Positions 46,604-55,069 of a DNA stretch of 64,000 bases are shown here, piece after piece. The notes beneath the pieces are model-generated. The model did not search any database and was not told where the DNA came from. It was given only the letters and a program-made list of their open reading frames with translations. The stretch is from Bacteroidota bacterium. Its GTDB lineage: Bacteria; Bacteroidota; Bacteroidia; UKL13-3. Every line of letters begins with the position of its first letter. Within the stretch, counting starts at the first letter, position 1. The stretch covers positions 1 through 64,000 of the forward strand of contig JAIYAT010000003.1 in assembly GCA_027488905.1 (NCBI GenBank). Reading direction: 5' to 3'. The position numbers and the translations under genes were made by a program.

Positions 46604-46643
46604 AAAAAAGCTGTCTCAAAAGTAAATTTGAGACAGCTTTTTT
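46604..46643 (-). terminator. Strong rho-independent terminator of the LruC gene
   Basis: Perfect 17-bp stem AAAAAAGCTGTCTCAAA / TTTGAGACAGCTTTTTT around a 6-nt loop, 17 bp after the stop at 46661, followed by a T-rich minus-strand tail. Confidence 0.92.
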
Positions 46644-46660
46644 TAGATCTAAACTATTAA

Positions 46661-49600
46661 CTATCGATTCATTAACTTGATACTGTTTCTGTTTCCATCT
46701 TGGTTTAAAAACCAATTAATACTTGATGCTCCTCCTGAAGTAGCCCAATCTATAAAATTTAAATAGGCTTCACTAATGTCTGTTTTCTCGGTGGCGAAAG
46801 GAATTGAACTATCTACATTGATTCCCCATGGTAGGTTATCGGCTGTTTTAAAGTATTTACCAGTAGATGGATTGGTTCTGTCTTGATTTTGTCCAAAATA
46901 AGTAAGGTTCATTTTACTTGTTGGGATTCTGTCGGCAAGATGAATTTCTTTTCCTCTGTCTTGACCCGCTATCAAATATGGATTGAATAGTCCTGTATTG
47001 AATGCGCTATAGTTTAAGGTTCCTCCTGATGGTGCAACACCATCGGATAAAAATTTCACTAAAATAATAGTTGTATCAGTTCCAGAGTCTGGTGAACCCG
47101 GATATACATTTACAAAGCTGAATCCAGTTTGAGTTTGTAATAACTTGTAGGCATCATCAAAAACTAGGATGTTAGCACCTGCTGTCTGTCCAGCTTCTGT
47201 GCCATTGCTGTTTAATGAAATCCATGTGGCTCCTGAAGCTTTTGAACCTATAACACTAGTTATTTTATCTTTACTGATTCCATCCAATTGAAATGCAAAT
47301 CCGTTGTGCAAAGAACCACCAATGGCTCTTGTAACAAATGTGAAACGGATTTCAACAATATTGTTATCGGCATTTGTGATGGTGTTAAATTTATAATCAA
47401 CTACTAAATCATTAAAGTCATAATCACCTTTACCTGGCCATAAGTCTTCATACATTAGAGTACCGAAACTGGCTGCCGGGTAGTTGTTGTTGAATGCCTT
47501 GTATTGGTCATTTGGGTATTGATCATCTGCATCAGCTACACCATCATTATCAGCATCTGGTTGCAAAGTAGTAGCAGATATGGTATATTTTGTTAAAGTA
47601 GAATATAAAATAGTAGCGCCCGAAGAATTGTATTCATAAATACTAAAGTGATAAGTTGTACCTGCAGTTAAGTTAGTGATGGTTGCTGATTGTCCATCGC
47701 CGTTGTATACTACAAAACCATCTAATGCATCACCAGAACCAAAAGCTGCATTAGCTGCATAGCTTGTATTGTTGGTTGGATTGGTAGAAGATGCTGAGCC
47801 ACTTTTTGCTACAATAATACGATTAGCACCATTTCCTTTGGTAAATGCAAATGTAATGGCAGTTTGAGAAATTGAAGTATACACTGCTGCTGTTGAACCT
47901 ATGGTTGGTGCAACTACGTTCGGAGTAACCGTAAGTGTTCCAGTAGCATTTACACTGCCACAACCTCCAGTTAATGGAATAGAATAACCGAAAGTTCCAT
48001 CGGCTGTTGGTGTTCCGCTGATGGTTATTGTATTTGATGCCCAAGCTGCTGTAACCCCAGCAGGTAAACCTGTAGCTGTTCCAATACCTGTTGCACCTGT
48101 TGTAGGAATAGTGATATCTGTTAATGCCGTATTGGTATACAATGTCGGGGTAGATGAAGGACTTCCTACTGTTTTTGTGGCTGTTACTGTAATAGTTCCT
48201 GTTGCATTTACTGAACCACAACCACCCAACAATGGAATACTGTAATTATATATCCCTGCAGCAGAAGGTGTTCCAAAAATAGTGATCGTATTGTTGTTCA
48301 AAGAAGCAGCTACTCCTGCTGGAAGCCCATTAGCTCCTATTGTTCCTGCATTTGCAATTCCTGTTGCACCTGTTGTTGTATGGGTAATATTTGTAAGCGC
48401 TGTGTTGATACACACTATTGGGGTTGATGAAGCGGTTGTAACAGTGTTGTTTGAAGAAACGGTAACTGCCAAAGTTTGTGCAGCACTTGTTCCACCTGAA
48501 TTGGTCGCCCTTACGGTAACGTTTCCATTTTGTCCTGATGCACTTACTGTTACTGTAATAGAATTTGTTCCTGTTCCTGCGGTGATTGACCAACCTGTTG
48601 GAACTGTCCATGTATAACTTGTTGCAGTGGTAACTGCTGCGATGCTATATGTTTGTGATGCAAGTCCAGCACATTGTGCGGCTGTTCCTGAAATCGTTCC
48701 CGGTGTAGCAGGCGTAGCTGGATTAACAGTAATAGTTCCTATTGCATTCGCTGAACCACAACCCCCTGATAATGGAATACTGTAATTATATATCCCAGCA
48801 GCAGAAGGTGTTCCATAAATGGTGATCGTATTATTGTTCCAAGAAGCAGCTACTCCTGCTGGAAGCCCATTAGCTCCTGTTGTTCCAGCATTTGCAATTC
48901 CTGTTGCACCTGTTGTTGTATGGGTAATATTTGTAAGCGCTGTATTGATGCTCAATGTCGGGGTAGATGAAGGACTTCCTGCAGTTCTTGCGGCTGTTAC
49001 TGTAATCGTCCCTGTAGCTGTAGCACTTCCACAACCATTGGGCGTAATGGTATAATTGAAAATTCCTGATGCGGTTGGAGTTCCGCTAATGGAAATTGTG
49101 TTTGAAGCAAAACTTGCTGTAACCCCCGCAGGTAAACCCGTAGAGGAGCTTATACCCGTTACATTTGTTGTTGCGTGGGTAATGGTTGTCATTGCATTAT
49201 TAATACAAAGAGAAGGTGCACTGGAAGCACCTCCTACTGTTCTTGTAGGGCAGGCTGGTGTCCAAACAACATTATTCCAAGAAACATCATCGCTGTTAAA
49301 TCTATCGCCCACACCAAATCCATAGCTACCCGTAGGATTAACTGAATTAGTCACATTAATTCTTAATGTTCCGTTAATCATTACCTGTATTGAGCTTCCA
49401 ACTACAGTTACCTTTAATGATGTTACACCCCCTCCCCCTGGAATAGCGTAGCTTGCTAAATCACCTGCTGATGATAATGGGCTGTTTAAAGTGTTTAATT
49501 TTAATCTAACTATGTAATTTCCAGAACTCCAAATATCACGATGATACGTTACAGCATAAAAACTGCTGGCGCTGGTATATCTGAAAATAATTGCTCCTTT

Positions 49601-49879
49601 ACGCTCGTTATCCCAATTAGTAGTCATTGCACCACAATCGAAAGTGAAATCGTTGGTTGAGCCATCTCGGATAATAGCATTAAAAGAATTTCCAAGAATA
49701 GTTCCATTTTGGCTTATTGAGTTTCCTGTTCCATTAAATTTGTCAATACCAACAACTGTATAGCCGGTAGGCGCTGCAAAAGCGCTAATTGCTACTAACA
49801 TGAACAAAACGATTAAAGAAGCCACTTGCTTGAACTTCTGTAAACTTTTCGTTTTTGAATTTGTATTGATATTTTTCAT
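46661..49879 (-). CDS. LruC-domain secreted protein with repeated Ig-like domains
   Basis: 1072 residues. Signal peptide to about residue 35 (AISAFAA), a LamG-like N-terminal domain (about 38-210), then about six Ig-like repeats of around 85 residues with G-L-P-A-G-V-x-A-x-W/F and TATGTITVT motifs, a fibronectin-like domain, a calcium-type DADNDGVADADDQYPND stretch, and a C-terminal LruC domain (YEDLWPGKGDYDFNDLVVDY ... FNTGLFNPYLI). LruC domains are found in surface proteins of Bacteroidota and Leptospira; the function is unknown. There is no T9SS tail. The DNA of two repeats (from 48231 and 48771, 540 bp apart) is almost identical. A small lipoprotein gene precedes it. Confidence 0.87.
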   Translation of the reverse strand: MKNINTNSKTKSLQKFKQVASLIVLFMLVAISAFAAPTGYTVVGIDKFNGTGNSISQNGTILGNSFNAIIRDGSTNDFTFDCGAMTTNWDNERKGAIIFRYTSASSFYAVTYHRDIWSSGNYIVRLKLNTLNSPLSSAGDLASYAIPGGGGVTSLKVTVVGSSIQVMINGTLRINVTNSVNPTGSYGFGVGDRFNSDDVSWNNVVWTPACPTRTVGGASSAPSLCINNAMTTITHATTNVTGISSSTGLPAGVTASFASNTISISGTPTASGIFNYTITPNGCGSATATGTITVTAARTAGSPSSTPTLSINTALTNITHTTTGATGIANAGTTGANGLPAGVAASWNNNTITIYGTPSAAGIYNYSIPLSGGCGSANAIGTITVNPATPATPGTISGTAAQCAGLASQTYSIAAVTTATSYTWTVPTGWSITAGTGTNSITVTVSASGQNGNVTVRATNSGGTSAAQTLAVTVSSNNTVTTASSTPIVCINTALTNITHTTTGATGIANAGTIGANGLPAGVAASLNNNTITIFGTPSAAGIYNYSIPLLGGCGSVNATGTITVTATKTVGSPSSTPTLYTNTALTDITIPTTGATGIGTATGLPAGVTAAWASNTITISGTPTADGTFGYSIPLTGGCGSVNATGTLTVTPNVVAPTIGSTAAVYTSISQTAITFAFTKGNGANRIIVAKSGSASSTNPTNNTSYAANAAFGSGDALDGFVVYNGDGQSATITNLTAGTTYHFSIYEYNSSGATILYSTLTKYTISATTLQPDADNDGVADADDQYPNDQYKAFNNNYPAASFGTLMYEDLWPGKGDYDFNDLVVDYKFNTITNADNNIVEIRFTFVTRAIGGSLHNGFAFQLDGISKDKITSVIGSKASGATWISLNSNGTEAGQTAGANILVFDDAYKLLQTQTGFSFVNVYPGSPDSGTDTTIILVKFLSDGVAPSGGTLNYSAFNTGLFNPYLIAGQDRGKEIHLADRIPTSKMNLTYFGQNQDRTNPSTGKYFKTADNLPWGINVDSSIPFATEKTDISEAYLNFIDWATSGGASSINWFLNQDGNRNSIKLMNR

Positions 49880-49986
49880 ATAATTTATTTACAATTTTTA
49901 TAAACTAGTGGTTTTTTCTTTTTTGCAACTTCTCTTGCATTTAGATAAATCAGGTTTAATGTCCTTAATAAATTTTTGAAGTATTT

Positions 49987-50388
49987 TTAATTAAAGGTAA
50001 GCTCTACTTTTCCACTTTTTGTGTCATAAGTCTTTTGCATGCCGCCAAAAACTACATTCAACTTTTCATAACGAGCAGGTACCTCTAAAGTTAAATCCAC
50101 ACTTTCTTTTACTTTTTGAAGCTTTGTGAATAAAACGGTTCCATCTGTTGCTTCAACTTTTAAAACAGCTACTCTTGCATCTCCTACAATACCGTTAGCG
50201 GTAAATTTAATGGTTCTGCTGGTACTCCATTTAAAATTTTCTGGAGCTTTCACTTCTGAAGTATTCTTTGCAATTACTTTTTCAGTGGTTTTGTTTTGTT
50301 CAAATTTATCAACAAGGTCTTTTTTGCAACTTGGCAATACTATTACACTTGTAAGAATCAGAATCAATAGATTACGTAAATTTTTCAT
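49987..50388 (-). CDS. Small lipoprotein preceding the LruC gene
   Basis: 133 residues from the ATG at 50388 (MKNLRNLLIL); an upstream in-frame ATG at 50406 adds six residues. Lipobox LPSC with Cys21. The mature part is one small beta-domain (FKWSTSRTIKFTANGIVGDARVAVLKVEATDG...). No family name can be assigned, but such lipoproteins commonly accompany LruC-domain proteins. It lies 107 bp upstream of the LruC gene in the same direction and may share its transcript. Confidence 0.72.
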   Translation of the reverse strand: MKNLRNLLILILTSVIVLPSCKKDLVDKFEQNKTTEKVIAKNTSEVKAPENFKWSTSRTIKFTANGIVGDARVAVLKVEATDGTVLFTKLQKVKESVDLTLEVPARYEKLNVVFGGMQKTYDTKSGKVELTFN

Positions 50389-50634
50389 TGTTATTAAATT
50401 TTTCATCTAAATAACAATTGACAGGCCAACTTCTATATTTCTTATATGTATTTGATATTCAATTATATAAATTTATAGCGCATGCAAAAAACACATCAAA
50501 TTGTCCCAGAACGGACTGAAATTCCCAGAACGAGAATTGCCCTGAACAGTTTAAATTTACGGTAATTTGAGGGAGAGGCGTAGCGTTAATTTCGCAATTC
50601 ACTTTGAAAGGCTGGGAATCTAGGTTGAAAGCAA

Positions 50635-51762
50635 TTAAGATTTTCTTTCCTCTAAGGTACCATCGGCATGTTTTGCAAATCTACCTTTACTTTTTGGATG
50701 CACCATATCTAAGCGAGCCCAAGGCCAGCCCCCAAACTGGGTTTGATGGTAATCGTTAAATGCCTGTTGTATTTCTTCTTTTGTGTTCATTACAAAAGGT
50801 CCATACTGCATTACTTGCTCTCCTATAGGTTTCCCTTGTAATAATAAAATACTTGCATTTCCTTTGGTCGCCTTAATTTCAATTGGAACAGTTGGCATTA
50901 CCTTAATAGATTTATAATTGCCTATCTGAACTCCATCAATGTCCAAGGATTCTCCCTCATAAAAGTATAAATTTCTATTGATATCCTTGCTGGCAGATGG
51001 CAGAGTTATACTCGCACCTTCTTCCAATTTTATTATCCAAATGGCTACTTCATTTGCAGCATTGGAAGCCCAAGAATTTGGTGGCGCCTGAAGTGCAATA
51101 TGCTTTCCGAAATTACCTGCAATTACTTCAACCTTTACAGTTTTACCATTGTTACTTTTTAGCACAACATTTGGAATTTTCTCTGACCAAAACATTTTAA
51201 AATGAGGATCAACCATTTTATTTCTTGCGGGTAGGTTCAGCCAGATTTGAAAAAGCTCCAAAGGATTTTCTTTTTCTTGACTTAACAAGGGAAACATTTC
51301 TGAATGTTGCACCCCTTTTCCAGCTGTCATCCATTGCACATCTCCATTGCCATATCTTCCAGCAGCCCCTAAGCTATCTGCATGGTCCACTAAACCTTTT
51401 CTAACAATAGTTACTGTTTCAAAACCTCTATGCGGGTGACCTGGAAAACCAGGAACTTGTCGGCCATGATACATCCTAAAACCATCTTTCACTATAAAAT
51501 CATCCCCTAAACTTCTCCCAGATAAACTGGCAGCCGGGCCCATCGCTGCATTTCCTTTTGGGAAATTATCTTCATGATGCACACAAAAGAGAAATGGGTC
51601 GGCAGTTTCCCACTGAAAACCCATTGGTTGAATTTGTATTATTGGATTTGATTTCCCCATTTCCTTTTTAATTTTAGCTGCAATATTCTCTAATGGATTA
51701 GTAAACATTGCACCAACACCTAATGACATTCTAGAAATAAAATTCCTTCTATGTAATCCCAT
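50635..51762 (-). CDS. Pirin family protein with Tat-like leader
   Basis: 375 residues. An N-terminal twin-arginine leader (LHRRNFISRMSLGVGAMF) precedes a pirin bicupin: HPHRGFETVTIV and the metal-site region GDVQWMTAGKGVQHSEMFP in the N-cupin, and a C-cupin ending in PFVMNTKEEIQQAFNDY. Pirins bind iron or another metal; some oxidise quercetin. Cytoplasmic pirins are usually shorter (about 230-300 residues) and lack such a leader, so export by Tat is inferred. A near-copy of its last 27 codons lies 4.1 kb downstream as a remnant. It is divergent from the hybrid kinase gene. Confidence 0.9.
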   Translation of the reverse strand: MGLHRRNFISRMSLGVGAMFTNPLENIAAKIKKEMGKSNPIIQIQPMGFQWETADPFLFCVHHEDNFPKGNAAMGPAASLSGRSLGDDFIVKDGFRMYHGRQVPGFPGHPHRGFETVTIVRKGLVDHADSLGAAGRYGNGDVQWMTAGKGVQHSEMFPLLSQEKENPLELFQIWLNLPARNKMVDPHFKMFWSEKIPNVVLKSNNGKTVKVEVIAGNFGKHIALQAPPNSWASNAANEVAIWIIKLEEGASITLPSASKDINRNLYFYEGESLDIDGVQIGNYKSIKVMPTVPIEIKATKGNASILLLQGKPIGEQVMQYGPFVMNTKEEIQQAFNDYHQTQFGGWPWARLDMVHPKSKGRFAKHADGTLEERKS

Positions 51763-51897
51763 TATCTAACTTATTTATTGAAGTAATATACAAAATTTTA
51801 ATTCCAAATGTTTCATTCTGGGGAATTTTGACTCTTTTTGAGAAAAAAATATTTTAATTAAACCCTTTTCTTGTTGATTTTGTTTACTTTAAAATTT

Positions 51898-51914
51898 AGT
51901 ACGAATTTTGTACT
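51898..51914. promoter_or_regulatory. Inverted repeat overlapping the hybrid kinase promoter
   Basis: AGTACGAA-T-TTTGTACT, 7 of 8 pairs matching, overlaps the candidate -33 TTTG at 51907-51910 in the divergent region between pirin and kinase genes. Possible operator. Confidence 0.4.
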
Positions 51915-51936
51915 TCCTTAGAATTTTATATGTTTG
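51907..51936 (+). promoter_or_regulatory. Candidate promoter of the hybrid histidine kinase
   Basis: TTTG (51907-51910), 18-bp spacer, TATGTTTG (51929-51936), both exact. The ATG is at 51945, so the leader would be only a few bases. Confidence 0.55.
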
Positions 51937-51944
51937 AGTAACCT

Positions 51945-53696
51945 ATGAAAAGTACACCAAATCAACCCACAGATAATTCTGAACAAAGAAAGTTTGAAAA
52001 ATTAACAGAACTTCAAGATTTGTTAATGAGCCTTGCAATGGAATTTATTAACATGCCCATTAACCAATTTGAAGTCTCAGTAAACGAAACGCTTCAAAAA
52101 ATTGGAAAATTTGCAAATTCTGATAGAGCCTATATTTTCAAGTATGAATGGGAAAATGGTACATGTACCAATACGTTTGAATGGTGCGAAAATGATATAA
52201 TTCCTCAAATTGAAGAATTGAAAGATGTTCCACTAGAAGGAATAGAGGATTGGACATCTGCACACAAAGAGGGAAATGTAATGTATATCCCTGATGTATT
52301 AGCACTTAAAAAGGATTCTACCTTAAGGCAAATTCTTGAACCACAAGAAATTAAAAGTTTAATTACTATTCCGATGATGCAAGAAAATACTTGTATCGGA
52401 TTTGTTGGCTTCGACTCGGTGGCAAATTACAATCAATATACCGAGAAAGAAATTACACTTTTGAAACTCTTTGCTCAAATGTTAGTAAACATTGAGGAAA
52501 GAATCCAACTTCTAAAAAACCTAATTATAGAAAAGGAAAAAGCAATTGAAGCAAATAGAGCAAAATCTGAATTTCTTACAGTAATGAGTCATGAAATTAG
52601 AACACCTCTAAATGGTGTAATTGGTTTTAATGAGTTATTACTTGTTACTCCGCTAAACGAAACGCAAAAACAGTTTGTTAATAATGCAGTTCACTCAGGT
52701 AAGATACTCTTAGATATTGTTAATGACATTCTCGACTTATCTAAAATAGAGGCCAATAAACTAGAATTAGAAATCATTGAAACCAATATTGAATCCTTAG
52801 TTAAAGAAACATTAGAAATTACTAAACTTCAAGCAGCGGAAAAGAAATTAAAACTATTCTTTCTAACTTCTCCAAATATGCCTAGTAAGGCGTTTGTTGA
52901 CCCAATCCGACTTAAACAAATTCTCTTGAACCTACTTAGCAATGCCATTAAATTCACAGAAAAAGGAGAGGTAGAAGTATCCATTAGGTTTGATCCAATA
53001 GATAATAAAATTGGAAAATTTAAATTTTCAGTTAGAGACACAGGTATTGGTATTAAGGAAGTACAACAAGCAAGACTTTTTAAAGCATTTACACAAGCAG
53101 ACACTTCAACCACCAGAAAATTTGGAGGAACTGGGCTAGGATTAACCATTTCAAATCTCCTCGCTGAAAAAATGGGAGGAGGAATCTCATTAATCAGTTC
53201 ACCAGAGGTAGGTTCAACCTTCTCCTTTGATATTGAAACAAATTATTTAGAACAAATCTCAAATGAAGTTTTAGGTGAAAATCAGGAAAAAAATAACCTT
53301 GAAATTCAAACTAAAACAAATCCAATTCCAAGAATTGTTGTAGCAGAAGATATTGATTTAAATATGGTTTTAATTAAAGCGGTATTGATTAATATTTATC
53401 CTAATGCTATCCTAATTGAGGCCAAAAATGGAGAAGAGGTACTAGAATATATTAAACAAAATTCTGTAGATGTTATACTTATGGATGTTCATATGCCAAT
53501 TATGGATGGAATAGATGCTACTTTACTAATTAGGGATTTTCAGAAAAATTTAAACTATAGAACGCCCATTATTGCCCTAACTGCAGGTGCATTAAAAGAA
53601 ATAAAAGAAAAATGTTTTGATGCTGGGATGGACAACTTTCTAACCAAACCTGTTGATGCAAATACATTAAAGCAAGTTTTGTCAGAATATTTGTAG
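51945..53696 (+). CDS. GAF hybrid histidine kinase with receiver domain
   Basis: 583 residues, no signal peptide or membrane helix. GAF domain (about 35-190: [20 protein letters not shown] ... [19 protein letters not shown]), HisKA ([21 protein letters not shown]), HATPase ([28 protein letters not shown]) and a C-terminal receiver ([12 protein letters not shown] ... [14 protein letters not shown] with the acceptor Asp; ALTAGA; KPVDA). A cytoplasmic sensor whose phosphate goes to its own receiver domain. The partner is not encoded beside it. Confidence 0.93.
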   Translation: MKSTPNQPTDNSEQRKFEKLTELQDLLMSLAMEFINMPINQFEVSVNETLQKIGKFANSDRAYIFKYEWENGTCTNTFEWCENDIIPQIEELKDVPLEGIEDWTSAHKEGNVMYIPDVLALKKDSTLRQILEPQEIKSLITIPMMQENTCIGFVGFDSVANYNQYTEKEITLLKLFAQMLVNIEERIQLLKNLIIEKEKAIEANRAKSEFLTVMSHEIRTPLNGVIGFNELLLVTPLNETQKQFVNNAVHSGKILLDIVNDILDLSKIEANKLELEIIETNIESLVKETLEITKLQAAEKKLKLFFLTSPNMPSKAFVDPIRLKQILLNLLSNAIKFTEKGEVEVSIRFDPIDNKIGKFKFSVRDTGIGIKEVQQARLFKAFTQADTSTTRKFGGTGLGLTISNLLAEKMGGGISLISSPEVGSTFSFDIETNYLEQISNEVLGENQEKNNLEIQTKTNPIPRIVVAEDIDLNMVLIKAVLINIYPNAILIEAKNGEEVLEYIKQNSVDVILMDVHMPIMDGIDATLLIRDFQKNLNYRTPIIALTAGALKEIKEKCFDAGMDNFLTKPVDANTLKQVLSEYL

Positions 53697-53710
53697 TGCG
53701 CATTTGAATG

Positions 53711-53740
53711 TTTGGGATTATAAAATAAACCTTATTTTCG
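53711..53740 (+). promoter_or_regulatory. Candidate promoter of the Fe-S membrane protein
   Basis: TTTG (53711-53714), 18-bp spacer, TATTTTCG (53733-53740; one base off consensus), 18 bp before the ATG at 53759. Confidence 0.45.
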
Positions 53741-53758
53741 TTGCAAAGACGCTAATGT

Positions 53759-55069
53759 ATGAGCCAAATATTGTTCCTTATAATTGCAGGTATTGCTATT
53801 TACTTTTTTACCAAGAACCTTGGAAAAATTAGAAGAAACATTCTTTTAGGAAAAGACATTGATTTATCAGACAATAAGCCACTGCGATGGAAAACCATGC
53901 TGAGAGTTGCATTTGGTCAAAGCAAAATGGCAGTTCGCCCAGTACCATTTATTTTACACCTAATTGTTTATGTTGGTTTTGTACTTATCAATATTGAAGT
54001 TGTTGAAATTCTCATTGACGGTATTTTTGGAACCCACAGAGTTCTATCTTTTTTAGGTCCAGTTTATGATTTAGCAATAGGATTCTTTGAAATTTTAGCA
54101 TTTGGTGTTTTAGTGGCTTGTGTTGTTTTTCTAACCAGAAGGTATGTTGTAAAAATTGCAAGGTTTCAAAGTCAAGAATTAAAAGGATTTGCTAACCAAG
54201 ATGCCGCTACCATTTTGTTCATAGAAATCATTTTGATGGCTGCCTTATTAAAAATGAATGCGGCAGATCAAATTTTACAAGCTCGTGGAGAAGAACATTA
54301 TTTGAAAGCCGGCGCTTTCCCCATCAGTTCATGGCTAATTGTTCCATTATTTAACGGTTTGAACCTAAGCAATGCAACCCTCATTTTTGCTGAACGTGCT
54401 GCTTGGTGGTTTCATATCATTGGCATTTTTGCCTTTATGAATTACCTTCCTTTCTCTAAGCATTTTCATATCATTATGGCTTTCCCCAATACTTGGTACT
54501 CTAACCTAAAAGCAAAAGGTGAGTTCAATAATATGGCAAGCGTAACGCAAGAAGTAAAGTTAATGCTCGACCCAAGCGCAGCAGTTCCAGAAGGCTACCA
54601 ACCCCCAACCAGTTTTGGTGTAAAAGATGTTACAGACCTAACCTGGAAAAACTTAATGGATGCCTATACCTGCACAGAATGTGGAAGATGTAGTAGCGTT
54701 TGCCCACAAAACCAAACGGGTAAGCTATTGTCTCCACGCAAAATTATGATGGATACGCGTGATAGGTTAGAAGAAGTGGGTAAAAACATAGACGCCAATA
54801 AAGGCACCTTTGTTGATGATAATAAAAATCTACATAGTTACATTTCCGAAGAAGAACTTTGGGCTTGTAATACCTGTAATGCATGTGTAGAAGCTTGTCC
54901 AATTAACATTAATCCAATGGAAATTATCGTAGAAATGCGACGTTATAAAGTAATGGAACAAAGTTCTGCACCCAATTCTATTAATAGCATGTTTTCTAAC
55001 ATGGAAAATAACCAAGCCCCTTGGCAGTTTAGCCCAATGGATAGAGCAAATTGGACACAAGAAGCTTAG
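53759..55069 (+). CDS. Membrane-bound 4Fe-4S electron-transfer protein (HdrC/NarI-like)
   Basis: 436 residues. An N-terminal anchor helix, then four further helices (about 60-255) of the nitrate-reductase gamma-like type with several membrane His residues, and a cytoplasmic ferredoxin-like domain with two CxxCxxCxxxCP clusters (CTECGRCSSVCPQN and CNTCNACVEACPIN). This layout suits passing electrons between quinone and a soluble partner. In other Bacteroidota such genes are usually followed by an HdrB-like cysteine-rich subunit; here a convergent methyltransferase gene follows and overlaps by 4 bp. Confidence 0.85.
   Translation: MSQILFLIIAGIAIYFFTKNLGKIRRNILLGKDIDLSDNKPLRWKTMLRVAFGQSKMAVRPVPFILHLIVYVGFVLINIEVVEILIDGIFGTHRVLSFLGPVYDLAIGFFEILAFGVLVACVVFLTRRYVVKIARFQSQELKGFANQDAATILFIEIILMAALLKMNAADQILQARGEEHYLKAGAFPISSWLIVPLFNGLNLSNATLIFAERAAWWFHIIGIFAFMNYLPFSKHFHIIMAFPNTWYSNLKAKGEFNNMASVTQEVKLMLDPSAAVPEGYQPPTSFGVKDVTDLTWKNLMDAYTCTECGRCSSVCPQNQTGKLLSPRKIMMDTRDRLEEVGKNIDANKGTFVDDNKNLHSYISEEELWACNTCNACVEACPININPMEIIVEMRRYKVMEQSSAPNSINSMFSNMENNQAPWQFSPMDRANWTQEA

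Noticed and set aside
48021-49325. Several plus-strand frames encoding similar Val/Pro-rich proteins opposite the LruC gene
   Set aside because: They mirror the Ig-like repeats on the minus strand, which carry signal peptide, repeats and LruC domain. The similarity among them only reflects the sense repeats.
50504-50532. Direct repeat TCCCAGAACG (two copies, 19 bp apart) upstream of the small lipoprotein gene
   Set aside because: Only two short copies and no link to a promoter element; could be chance in a 228-bp gap.
46502-50718. Direct repeats of the pirin tail as attachment sites of an integrated element
   Set aside because: The two copies differ at many silent positions while the protein is unchanged, which does not fit a recent site duplication. 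No integrase is present between them.
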